From Magnetococcales bacterium (GTDB lineage: Bacteria > Pseudomonadota > Magnetococcia > Magnetococcales > Magnetaquicoccaceae), in the NCBI GenBank assembly GCA_015232705.1, contig JADFZD010000002.1, positions 1 through 41,377 on the forward strand: a stretch of DNA of 41,377 nucleotides. The letters are read 5' to 3'. Of this stretch, positions 1 through 8,764 are shown piece after piece (within the stretch, counting starts at the first letter, position 1; each line of letters opens with the position of its first letter). The notes below the pieces were generated by a model that was not told where the DNA came from, searched no databases, and saw only the letters and a program-made list of their open reading frames with translations. A program made the translations under genes and the position numbers.

Positions 1-157
1 GATATAAACATGATCTGTATTTATGGTTACCTTTCAATTGATGAATAAATTGTTAAATAATATCGTCATATTTTTTGTTATTTTTTGATGATCTGGGTAA
101 GTTTCATGAGCGGCGTGTTGGCTTTTACGCATTATCAACAATAAAGGGAGATGTACG

Positions 158-1045
158 ATGGCAGGGGAAACCATGATGTTCAAGTTGAGCGGAGCTGCTC
201 AGGCTGCCCAAGTGCCCATGCTCGCGGGTAAGTCCTATACGGTAGGCAGCACCGTGGCAACGGGAGATGGCTTGGCGAACTGGATCTTTTTGAATCCGGT
301 GGCTGGCAATGGCGCCAATAGCGGCATGGTGGCCCTGAAATTGGAAGGCGCCCGCCAGACGGGTCAACTCTCCGCCCTGGTCGGCAAGACTGTCACCGTG
401 GGCAAGTCGCCGGTCGGCGCGACTGCTGCCGGCAAATGGTTGATTCTGCATCCGGGCATCTCCGGCACGGCTGCCAAGGGGGGGCTGGCCGGTCTGGCCA
501 TGCAGCCCATGGGATTTGAAGTCGAAGGCACGGCTGCCAAGGGCGCGGCCTCCGGCAAGGGCGCGGCCACCGGCAAGGGTGCTTTGATCTGCAAGGGCGC
601 CGGGAGTGGTGGCAAAGGCGCTGCGGCGGCTGCGGGTGGCAAGGGCGCCATGGCCGGCAAGGGTGCCGCGGCCTGCAAAGTGGGTACAGCCGCTGCGGGC
701 AATGAAACGATGGCCGTTGCCGCCGGATCCACGCTTGGGACGGGTGGCTCCATTGCCACCGGGACCACCAACACCATGGCGGGCGGATCGGCGCTGACCG
801 GTTCGGCGACCCTCTCCGGTGGAGCCAAGACCGCCGCCAGTGCTGCGAGCGCTGCCGGTGTCAAGGGCGCTGCCACGGGCGGGACCATCTGGACCGGTTC
901 CGGCACCAGTCTGGGACTCGGCCTGGGGCTGGGCGCCTGGGGACCGATTTTGCTGGTCGGCGCCCTGGCCGCAGTCGGTGTCGGCATCTACAGCTACATG
1001 AAACGTTCGCAGGAAGATGGCGAACTGGAAGACGCGCTCAGCTGA
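158..1045 (+). CDS. mamD: MamD-like magnetosome membrane protein (Gly/Ala/Lys repeat region, C-terminal LG-rich TM segment)
   Basis: 295 aa; KGAA(S/T)GKGAA-type repeats and C-terminal GLGLGLGAWGPILLVGALAAVGVGIYSYMKR resemble the MamD/Mms6 LG-rich segment; AAAGGGAG RBS upstream; heads a mam cluster. Confidence 0.8.
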   Translation: MAGETMMFKLSGAAQAAQVPMLAGKSYTVGSTVATGDGLANWIFLNPVAGNGANSGMVALKLEGARQTGQLSALVGKTVTVGKSPVGATAAGKWLILHPGISGTAAKGGLAGLAMQPMGFEVEGTAAKGAASGKGAATGKGALICKGAGSGGKGAAAAAGGKGAMAGKGAAACKVGTAAAGNETMAVAAGSTLGTGGSIATGTTNTMAGGSALTGSATLSGGAKTAASAASAAGVKGAATGGTIWTGSGTSLGLGLGLGAWGPILLVGALAAVGVGIYSYMKRSQEDGELEDALS

Positions 1046-1158
1046 TCGGGCGCGCTTTCGAGACTCTTGTTCGGTTCCGCCTGCCGGTTGGCCAACTCCG
1101 GTTTGCCAGTCGGCGGGCGGATCTTTATTGACCCCGTTTTGAACGACCGCGTCCAACC

Positions 1159-1473
1159 ATGAAAAATCGTTTGCTGGCCGGATTCAGCTATTTGGGCGTT
1201 TTGTGTCTGGTCCCATTGCTGGTGGAGTCGAAAGATTCGTTTGTGGTGTTTCACGCCAGACAGGGCTTGGTGCTCTGGGTCTGGACAGTGCTCTCCTACT
1301 TTGCCATGCACCTGCCCGGACTGGGGCCCTATCTGTTCAGCACCTCGACCGTGCTGGTGCTGTTCTTGAGCATGTTCGGCCTGTTTTCCGTCGTGATGAA
1401 TCAACGCTGGCGCATCCCGGTCATCGCCTCGCTTGCGGGATTGCCTGCTGAACAGCCGCAGAAAGCCGCATGA
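1159..1473 (+). CDS. MamF/MmsF-like magnetosome membrane protein (DUF4870-like)
   Basis: 104 aa; AGFSYLGVLCLVPLLVESKDSFVVFHARQGLVLW signature shared with the second MamF-like ORF at 8166-8486. Confidence 0.8.
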   Translation: MKNRLLAGFSYLGVLCLVPLLVESKDSFVVFHARQGLVLWVWTVLSYFAMHLPGLGPYLFSTSTVLVLFLSMFGLFSVVMNQRWRIPVIASLAGLPAEQPQKAA

Positions 1474-2807
1474 GCATGGCCGCAGAGTCGAACAACAGCG
1501 CGGGCAGGGCTGCCAATGCCCCCATGGTGGAGGATCTGCAGGGCTATCATCACAACGCTCTGTATCTCATCGTAGCCATTGTCATGATTTTCTTGACCAT
1601 GGTGCTGGCCCTGCAACCGCTCTATTTGAGCCGTGTGCTGGGACTGGCGCGCGAGAACGCCGGGTTCGTGAATGCCAACATCCAGGCCATTACGGAGTTG
1701 GTAGATCTGCTCTTTGTCGGGTATCTCGGCTACATTTCCGACCGGATTGGCCGCATACCTCTGATTGTTTATGGCTTTTTACTGGCAGGAATCACGGCGC
1801 TCCTGGCCCCGTTTGATCAGGAAGTTGGCGCCCTGCTCGGATTGAATGCCCTGGTGATCTTTTATGTGGTCCGGGTGCTGATGTCGCTCGGGGGCACGCT
1901 TATCTGGCCACAGATCGCCACGCTTACGGGAGATTACACCCGTCAGGAGGATCGACCGCTCCTGCTGGCCAACGTCGGTTTCATGATGGCCTTTGGGGTG
2001 ACGATCGTCTACGCGGTCTTCATGCAACTGCCCGAACAGATCGGCGTCACTATGACCATGTGGCTGGCTGGTCTGTTCGCGCTGGCGGGTGCGTGGCTGG
2101 CCCGGAAACTCCTGGTGGAGACGATGCAGCCCAAGATGGTGGACCGCAGCTTTCCCTTCAAGGATGTGTGGTCACTGGTCAAGCAGGAGCAGGGGTTGCG
2201 GTTGAGTTTTCTCTCGGCCTTCACGGCCCGCAACGACATGGTGCTCGTCGGCTTGTTCCTGATGACCTGGTTCGTCTATTTCGCAGATCTGCTGGAGAAG
2301 ACCAGCCATGAACAGGCTGCATCACGCGCCGGGCTGGTCATCGGTCTGTTGGGGCTGGTGGTGCTGATTTCCATTCCGGTCTGGGGGCGGGTCACCGCAC
2401 GGATCGGACGCATCTCCGCCATCGTTATCGGTCTGTTGATCTCCGGCATCGGTTTTGCGGCGATGGGGTTGATATTAAACCCCTTCTCCTGGTGGATCTT
2501 CCTGCCGGTCACCATCATCGGCATCGGACAGGCCGGCTGCGTGTTGGTCCCTCAGACCCTGGCGCTGGATCTGGCCCCGGAAGAGATCCGCGGTTCGGTG
2601 CTCGGCGTATTCAACACGGTCGGATGCTTTGGGGTGATTTTTTTCCTGCAGGTCGGCGGACTGCTGTTCGATTGGCTCGGTCCGACCGTGCCGTTCATAT
2701 TCATGGGGATCGTCAATCTGGCGCTCTTCGCCTATGCGTTGACCCTTATGAAGGTGGCCCGGGAAGGGCCGAAACTGGCTGAAAATTTGGATCTCTCCTC
2801 CATCTAA
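1470..2807 (+). CDS. mamH: MamH, MFS-type magnetosome transporter
   Basis: 445 aa, about 12 hydrophobic segments; ALQPLYLSRVLG...GYLGYISDRIGRIPLIVYG; upstream of mamI-mamE; paralogous to the N-terminal part of MamZ at 30594. Confidence 0.88.
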   Translation: MSMAAESNNSAGRAANAPMVEDLQGYHHNALYLIVAIVMIFLTMVLALQPLYLSRVLGLARENAGFVNANIQAITELVDLLFVGYLGYISDRIGRIPLIVYGFLLAGITALLAPFDQEVGALLGLNALVIFYVVRVLMSLGGTLIWPQIATLTGDYTRQEDRPLLLANVGFMMAFGVTIVYAVFMQLPEQIGVTMTMWLAGLFALAGAWLARKLLVETMQPKMVDRSFPFKDVWSLVKQEQGLRLSFLSAFTARNDMVLVGLFLMTWFVYFADLLEKTSHEQAASRAGLVIGLLGLVVLISIPVWGRVTARIGRISAIVIGLLISGIGFAAMGLILNPFSWWIFLPVTIIGIGQAGCVLVPQTLALDLAPEEIRGSVLGVFNTVGCFGVIFFLQVGGLLFDWLGPTVPFIFMGIVNLALFAYALTLMKVAREGPKLAENLDLSSI

Positions 2808-2830
2808 ATTCATCAAAGGGATGGCTTGTA

Positions 2831-3055
2831 ATGCCTAAAATCGTATTTGGATTGATTGCCATGGCGCTTGGCCTGTGGGGCGTCTCGACTTGGTGGTGGT
2901 CGATCGTCGAACTGCTGCGGGGGCTGGTGCCCATGGCGTTGTTGATTCTCGGCATCGTGTCGTTGGGGGCCGGGGTCACGAAGATCAAAAAGGAGCAGCC
3001 CACGACCCCAGTGGATGCGGAACTGTCCGAGACCTCCTCCCAATCCGACGAGTAG
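2831..3055 (+). CDS. mamI: MamI, small magnetosome membrane protein
   Basis: 74 aa with two TM segments (IVFGLIAMALGLWGVSTWWWSIVELLRGLVPMALLILGIVSLGAGVTKI) between mamH and mamE. Confidence 0.87.
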   Translation: MPKIVFGLIAMALGLWGVSTWWWSIVELLRGLVPMALLILGIVSLGAGVTKIKKEQPTTPVDAELSETSSQSDE

Positions 3056-3061
3056 AACGCT

Positions 3062-5221
3062 ATGTTTTCCAGCAAAAGCGTCGAATGTGGCCTCCAATAC
3101 AGGAAATATCTTTATATCCTGGGGGCGATGGCCCTCCTGGGCCTGATTGGAAGCTACTGGTATTTGAACTATTTCCTCGATGAGATCGGCATCGACTCGG
3201 AGAAGGCGATCGCGTTGACGCGCGACATGGGCCGCAAAGGGGTCCATGCGATCACCGATCTGCCCGGAACCCCGGTACAGAGCGCGCAAGCCGTCATGGC
3301 GCAAGGTCAAGCCGCAGGGATGGTGTGGCCGCAGTCCCTCTTCCAGAATCCAGCGCCTCTGCCGACGGATCAGGAGTCCTTTTCCACCGTGGTGCGCTCC
3401 ATTCTGCCGAGCGTGGTGAACGTCAGCACGCAGAACCGCAGTCTGACCATGCCCAACACCATGCCGATGTCCACCCCGGCGGTGCCTCCGCAGCCCAACG
3501 CCGCGCAACCGGCCAACATGGCGGCACCAGCCGGTACCGACGGACTGAAATTTGCCAGCCCCTTCTCCGGCGTGGCCATGGAGAGCATCGGTTCCGGGGT
3601 GATCGTGTCGGCGGATGGTTACATAGTCAGCAATTTCCATGTGGTCGAAAACTCCCAGAACGTCTTCGTGACCGTCTTCGGTCCTTATGGGATGCAGCGC
3701 TATCCCGCCGATGTGATCCGCCTGGATCCCACCCGCGATCTGGTGTTGCTCAAGATCAACGTGCCGATTCCCCTGCAACCGGCGCCACTCGGCAACAGCG
3801 ATCTGCTGGCTGTCGGCGAGCCGGTGATCACCGTAGGGTGTCCCTTCGGCCTGGATCAGACCGTGAGCAAAGGGATCATATCCGGCGCCCGCAAGGCGGT
3901 CACCATCGAAGGGACGATCCACAAGGATCTGATCCAGACCGATGCTGCCATCAACCAGGGCAACTCCGGCGGACCGCTCGTCTCCCGCTACGGCTACGTG
4001 ATTGGCATCAACACCGCCATCTATTCGCCGACTCAGGCCTTTTCCGGCGTGGGTTTCTCGGTGCCGGTGAACAGCGTCAAGGAGTTCGTTGCCGAAGTGA
4101 TCTCCATCCCGGAGGTGACGCCCGCCATGACCCAGCCGGGTTGGCTCACGCAGACGCAGGGACGCCAGGTGGCCGCCACCCGTACCGGACCGCCGGCGAT
4201 TCCCCTCAATGCGGTAGCCCCGCATGGGGACCGCGGCGCGTGCGAGAATTGCCATGTGATCCTGCGCAACGGCCAACCGATCAACCAGACGGTCGGCAAC
4301 GGTGCCGCCGCACCTGGCGGAGCCAATGGCATCAACGTCTCGCTGAATCCCCAGAAACCCGGCACTGTCGGCAGTGGCGCGGCCAATTCGGTCGGAATCA
4401 CGGGTACGGTGCCCGGCGCGGCGAATCCCCCTGGAGCAACGGGCGTACCGGAAACCACGAATGCAGTCGGGTCGGCCAATCCTCCCGCTCCGTCGGCCAG
4501 TGTGGTTTCCATGATCCTGGGTGCGGAGTTCAGAACGTTGGACGACACCCTGGTCAAACGGTTCCAACCCCCCTATTCGACCGGCGTGTTTCTCCAGAGC
4601 ATGCAGCCCGGTTCTCTGGCCGAAACCGGTGGCCTGCAAAACGGCGACATCCTCTTCAAGGTGAATGGTCGTTGGGTTCGCAATCCAGATGAGTTGCAGC
4701 AACGGTTGCAGGAGATCCCGCTCGGCGACAAGGCGCGCTTCTCACTGGTGCGCAAGCGGCAGCGCATGGAGGTGATCCTGACCATGAATCCGCAGCCGGT
4801 CAATGTGGTGCCACAGGCCATGGTGGTTGATCCGGCCCAGGCACCGGTTACGTCTGCGGCGCAGCCGATTGATACAGCCAAAGGCGCGCCAAAAACCAAG
4901 ACCAAGACCAAAGCCGGTCAGCCCAAGCCGCCCACGGAGTTCGAGTGGTTCGGCATGGAGTTGCAGCCGATTCAAAAGAACGCTGCGGCCAAGAACCCCG
5001 CACTCAAGAACAAACAGGGGGCCGTGGTCCAGGAGGTTGACCCCGGCTTGCAGGCCGAAATGGCTGGCATGCGCGCCAACGACATCGTGGTGGCGATCAA
5101 CGGCAGCCCGGTTGGCAGCAATGCGGAGTTGGACCAGGCGATCAAGGCCAATGCCACGGCAAAGACGATTCTTCTTGATGTGGAACGTGACGGTAAAAGA
5201 ATGTTCGTAACATTGCAATGA
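3062..5221 (+). CDS. mamE: MamE, HtrA/DegP-like serine protease with PDZ domains and one CXXCH magnetochrome
   Basis: 719 aa; SNFHVV, DLVLLKI and TDAAINQGNSGGPL catalytic motifs intact; ACENCH haem motif at 4241-4255; two C-terminal PDZ-like regions. Confidence 0.92.
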   Translation: MFSSKSVECGLQYRKYLYILGAMALLGLIGSYWYLNYFLDEIGIDSEKAIALTRDMGRKGVHAITDLPGTPVQSAQAVMAQGQAAGMVWPQSLFQNPAPLPTDQESFSTVVRSILPSVVNVSTQNRSLTMPNTMPMSTPAVPPQPNAAQPANMAAPAGTDGLKFASPFSGVAMESIGSGVIVSADGYIVSNFHVVENSQNVFVTVFGPYGMQRYPADVIRLDPTRDLVLLKINVPIPLQPAPLGNSDLLAVGEPVITVGCPFGLDQTVSKGIISGARKAVTIEGTIHKDLIQTDAAINQGNSGGPLVSRYGYVIGINTAIYSPTQAFSGVGFSVPVNSVKEFVAEVISIPEVTPAMTQPGWLTQTQGRQVAATRTGPPAIPLNAVAPHGDRGACENCHVILRNGQPINQTVGNGAAAPGGANGINVSLNPQKPGTVGSGAANSVGITGTVPGAANPPGATGVPETTNAVGSANPPAPSASVVSMILGAEFRTLDDTLVKRFQPPYSTGVFLQSMQPGSLAETGGLQNGDILFKVNGRWVRNPDELQQRLQEIPLGDKARFSLVRKRQRMEVILTMNPQPVNVVPQAMVVDPAQAPVTSAAQPIDTAKGAPKTKTKTKAGQPKPPTEFEWFGMELQPIQKNAAAKNPALKNKQGAVVQEVDPGLQAEMAGMRANDIVVAINGSPVGSNAELDQAIKANATAKTILLDVERDGKRMFVTLQ

Positions 5222-5276
5222 CAGCAATGATCCTCATTATCGCCAATGAATAACGGCTGACAGGAGAAACAGCGCG

Positions 5277-6998
5277 ATGGAAAAAATCAAAGACGGACTT
5301 GGAAGTGACAAGAAAAATGCCAAGCCACAATCCATTGGTGACAAATCCGTGGGTGCTGATCCGGTGAGTACCGAAGACGCGGCAGCTACCCAGATGGATG
5401 CTGTTTTGCAGCGTCAGATCGACGATAAGTTGAAGGGTAAGCAGAACGGGAAGCCCCAATCGTCCAACAAGATGTTGTCCGCAACGGAGCTGAAATCAGC
5501 CGCAGATTCCAATCTGGTTTTGAAGCTTGGGGAAGCCGCTGCGGCCAAGCCATCCGAACAACCTGCCCAGCCCGAGAGTGCCGCGACCGGGGATGTGGCA
5601 GAGGTCGAGACGCCTGCGGCGGCTGCCGAACCGACTCCCGCTGCCGAAGCGGCTCCCGCTGCCGAACCGACTCCCGCTGCCGAAGCAGCTCCCGCTGCCG
5701 AAGCGGCTCCCGCTGCCGAAGCGGCTCCCGCTGCCGAAGCGGCTCCCGCAATCGAGGTGACAGAACAACCGGAAGCGGTTGTTCAATTTGCAGAGCCTGC
5801 CAAGCTGGAAGAGTCGGCTGAGGTAGCGGTTGCCACGGAGGTCGGCACCATGCCTCCGGAAGAGAAACCGGCCAATCCGATTGCCGAGAAGATGGCCGAG
5901 ATGTCCGGGCTGGCGGATCACTTCACCGATTTGGCGCGCGCACCGGTGCAGGCTGCCGCTGTCGAGGCCAAACCGGACGAGGAGAGCCCGAAGGTCGATC
6001 TGCACATGACGAAAAAGGATCCCTATGTGGCCGCTGCCGAGAAGGAGCGGGTCCTGAAGATGATCCGGGATGCCGCCTCCAAACGCATGGAGGAAGGATT
6101 TGATCTGCGTGCCACGTTGAAGGCCAGGATGGGGCTGCATGAGGAGGCACCAGCCACGACCGAGGCCCCTGCCGAGGCTGAAGCCCCTGTTGCGCTCGAT
6201 GTGGCTGAGGAGAAACCGGCCTCCGGTTTCACGATCCAGGAAGATGTTATCACAATCGCGGTGCCTGAGAGTGCCGCGACCACCGGGGAGACCACTCCCC
6301 AGGCCACTGAAGCGGGGCCGGAAACGGTTCAGGCCGAGGTCACACCGCCTGTGGCTGAACCCAAGCCCGCAGCTGTCGAAAGTGCGCCACCGGTGCAACC
6401 TGGTATTTTGTTGCCTCCTTCGATGAAGGCACCGAGCGGGGGCCGGATGAAGATGGATCCTCTGCCGTCGCCGAGCCAGGCCCGGTTGACCGAAGCCTTC
6501 CTGCGCCAGTTGAAGGGGCACGAGCCCTTGCCAGAGGAGTTGGAGATCAAGCGGACACGACCGAAGAGTGCCGATGCCGAAGCGCCGCAATCCGAGGCCG
6601 AGGAGGCGTCGGCAGCCAAACGGGCACGACGTGTCGGACGTCGTGTGACCGAGGATGGTTCCATCGAAGTGCCGGTGGAAGCGCTGGGAACCGGGCTCTT
6701 CAATGCCCTGGGTGACATGGTGGGCGCGGTGGTCGAGGGAAGTGTCGCGGCGGCGATCAAGGTACAGACCACCGTGACTGGTGAAGCGCCGGTGGAAGAG
6801 GCTCCGGGTCCGAAGCTTTCTGGAACTGATCGTGCCGCCCAGCGCATTGCCAAGGGGGTCAAGGAGGCAGGTGGCGGCGTTGCAGAGATCGTTGTTGGCG
6901 CGGGGAATATCGTGATCGGTGCGGTTGGCATCGTGACCATGCCGGTGCTTGGGGCCCTTGGTTCGGTATTCCAGGCGTTCAAACCCGCCAAAAAATAA
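5277..6998 (+). CDS. Acidic Ala/Pro/Glu-repeat protein in the mamJ position (MamJ-like candidate)
   Basis: 573 aa; AAPAAE repeats, acidic composition, Gly-rich hydrophobic C-terminus (GAGNIVIGAVGIVTMPVLGALGSVF); sits between mamE and mamK. Confidence 0.6.
   Translation: MEKIKDGLGSDKKNAKPQSIGDKSVGADPVSTEDAAATQMDAVLQRQIDDKLKGKQNGKPQSSNKMLSATELKSAADSNLVLKLGEAAAAKPSEQPAQPESAATGDVAEVETPAAAAEPTPAAEAAPAAEPTPAAEAAPAAEAAPAAEAAPAAEAAPAIEVTEQPEAVVQFAEPAKLEESAEVAVATEVGTMPPEEKPANPIAEKMAEMSGLADHFTDLARAPVQAAAVEAKPDEESPKVDLHMTKKDPYVAAAEKERVLKMIRDAASKRMEEGFDLRATLKARMGLHEEAPATTEAPAEAEAPVALDVAEEKPASGFTIQEDVITIAVPESAATTGETTPQATEAGPETVQAEVTPPVAEPKPAAVESAPPVQPGILLPPSMKAPSGGRMKMDPLPSPSQARLTEAFLRQLKGHEPLPEELEIKRTRPKSADAEAPQSEAEEASAAKRARRVGRRVTEDGSIEVPVEALGTGLFNALGDMVGAVVEGSVAAAIKVQTTVTGEAPVEEAPGPKLSGTDRAAQRIAKGVKEAGGGVAEIVVGAGNIVIGAVGIVTMPVLGALGSVFQAFKPAKK
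5625..5750 (+). repeat. Seven tandem copies of an 18-bp unit (GCCGAAGCGGCTCCCGCT and variants) inside the mamJ-position gene
   Basis: Counted in sequence: units begin at 5625, 5643, 5661, 5679, 5697, 5715, 5733; encode AE(A/P)(A/T)PA. Confidence 0.9.
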
Positions 6999-7078
6999 TC
7001 GGGGTATCGGCAGTTCGTATCTTCATGGAGCAAATAGGACGATTCCATTTACATCCACGCCGAAGGGATAGAAAGACC

Positions 7079-8113
7079 ATGCAAAAAAACGATCGCAGTC
7101 CACTTTTGCTCGGCATCGACCTGGGGACCTCCAGGACAATGATCATGTCCAATCGGGGGGACAAAGCAACGGTGCGTTCCGTTGTCGGCTATCCCAAGGA
7201 CATCATTGGCGTCAAGTTGATGCATCAATCGCACATGATTGGTGAAGAGGCAGTCAAGCGGCAATCCTATCTGAACATCCACTTCCCTTTGGAGGACGGT
7301 GTACTCAAGGATGCCAACGATCAGGCCACGGAAGCGGCCAAGTTGTTGATCAAGCACGCCATCCACCTCATGCAACCCCAGCCGGGCGAAAAGATCTACG
7401 GCGTTCTGGGCGTTCCGGCGCGCGCTTCGCTGTTCAACAAGAATCAACTCTTGAAGATCACCCACGAGCTTCTGGATCTCTCCATGGTGGTCTCCGAGCC
7501 CTTCATGGCCGCTTATGCCATCGATCAGTTGAACAACGCAATCATCATCGACATCGGCGGCGGCACGACCGACATCTGCGCCATGATGGGGACGATTCCG
7601 GGGGTCAACGAGCAGGTGACGGTGCTCAAGGCCGGAAATTACATTGATCTGGTTTTGGAAAATTTGATCCGCGAAAACCATCCGCATGTGCAGATGACCA
7701 ACAACCTGGCGCGCAAGATCAAGGAACAGTATGCCTTTGTCGGCACGCCCCAGGAGGAGATCGTTGTCAACATGCGCATTGCCGGCAAACCGGTGTCGAT
7801 CAACCTGACACGGGAGATACGCACCGCCTGCGAGTCGATCGTCAGCGAAATCGTGGAGCATCTGCAGGCATTGATCAGCGTTTTCGATCCCGAGGATCAG
7901 GAAGAGGCGTTGCAGAACATCTATCTCACCGGTGGCGGCTCCAAGATTCGCGGCCTGGAGGAGATGATCGTCGCGATGATGAAGGATTACGGTACGGTGC
8001 AGGTTCAGCAGGTGCCGGATCCGGATTACTGCGGCGTGATCGGCGCCTTGAAACTGGCAATGGAGTTGCCGCCCCAGTACTGGGATCAGGTTGGACATGT
8101 AGCCTCCGCGTAA
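7079..8113 (+). CDS. mamK: MamK, actin-like cytoskeletal protein
   Basis: LLGIDLGTSRTMIMSNRGDKATVRSVVGYPKD, IIDIGGGTTDICAM and YLTGGGSKIRGLEEM actin/Hsp70-fold motifs; internal ATG at 7079 preferred over ORF start 7025. Confidence 0.93.
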   Translation: MQKNDRSPLLLGIDLGTSRTMIMSNRGDKATVRSVVGYPKDIIGVKLMHQSHMIGEEAVKRQSYLNIHFPLEDGVLKDANDQATEAAKLLIKHAIHLMQPQPGEKIYGVLGVPARASLFNKNQLLKITHELLDLSMVVSEPFMAAYAIDQLNNAIIIDIGGGTTDICAMMGTIPGVNEQVTVLKAGNYIDLVLENLIRENHPHVQMTNNLARKIKEQYAFVGTPQEEIVVNMRIAGKPVSINLTREIRTACESIVSEIVEHLQALISVFDPEDQEEALQNIYLTGGGSKIRGLEEMIVAMMKDYGTVQVQQVPDPDYCGVIGALKLAMELPPQYWDQVGHVASA

Positions 8114-8165
8114 TGCAGCCGTACCGACCATGCGCGCCCACCTTCAGACGGATGGAGAGTTGAAA

Positions 8166-8486
8166 ATGACATCGACATTGACCATGTCACGCAGCCTGAC
8201 CACCAGGATGCTGGCCGCCATGAGCTATCTGGGGATCCTCTCTCTGGTGCCGCTGGTGGTGAACCGGGACGATCCCTACGTCCGTTTTCACGCCCGCCAG
8301 GGGATCGTGTTGTGGATGTGGGAAGTTTTGGCCATCTACAGCCTGGTATTCCCAGGACTTGGACGCGTTTTTTTCGGCACTTCGAGCCTGTTGTGTTTCA
8401 TCTTTTCCGTGATCGGACTGATTTCGGTCTTCACGGGTCGGGCCTGGAAGCTGCCATTGATCGGCAATTGGGCAGAAAATATCTGA
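8166..8486 (+). CDS. mamF: MamF, magnetosome membrane protein
   Basis: MLAAMSYLGILSLVPLVVNRDDPYVRFHARQGIVLWMWEVL; follows mamK; ATG 8166 with GGAGAG upstream. Confidence 0.85.
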   Translation: MTSTLTMSRSLTTRMLAAMSYLGILSLVPLVVNRDDPYVRFHARQGIVLWMWEVLAIYSLVFPGLGRVFFGTSSLLCFIFSVIGLISVFTGRAWKLPLIGNWAENI

Positions 8487-8494
8487 AATCAGAG

Positions 8495-8764
8495 ATGAAG
8501 GTGGGACAGCTACAACGCACACCGCAAAGAGACAAGGAAGGCCGGTCACGGGCCTTCTTGTCTCTTTTGTTGGCCATTCTGCTGTTGATTTTTGCTTCCC
8601 AGAACATGCATGCGGTGCAGATCCGGCTGATTGTGGGGCCGCCATTCGATCTGCCTCTGATTCTGATCATCTCCGGGGCATTCATTGCCGGATTTCTTTT
8701 GTCGACGGTCAACCATCTGGCACGCAAGGTTATGCGCATCCGCCGCAGGGATGAGAAATCATGA
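8495..8764 (+). CDS. mamL: MamL, small magnetosome membrane protein
   Basis: 89 aa; AFLSLLLAILLLIFASQNMHAVQIRLI...LILIISGAFIAGFLLSTV...RKVMRIRRR two-TM basic-tail architecture; overlaps mamM start; start codon uncertain because of the hairpin at 8526-8567. Confidence 0.8.
   Translation: MKVGQLQRTPQRDKEGRSRAFLSLLLAILLLIFASQNMHAVQIRLIVGPPFDLPLILIISGAFIAGFLLSTVNHLARKVMRIRRRDEKS

Noticed and set aside
125-1156. 343-aa minus-strand ORF and nested 364-987 ORF opposite mamD
   Set aside because: Antisense artefacts of the repetitive GC-rich mamD gene; no recognisable domain.
2813-4702. 629-aa minus-strand ORF antisense to mamE
   Set aside because: Low-complexity His/Arg/Gly-rich translation, opposite a clear MamE reading frame; typical antisense ORF in GC-rich coding DNA.
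5625-5750. Tandem 18-bp array as a CRISPR or regulatory iteron
   Set aside because: Head-to-tail, in frame, encodes an AE(A/P)(A/T)PA protein repeat; no spacers.
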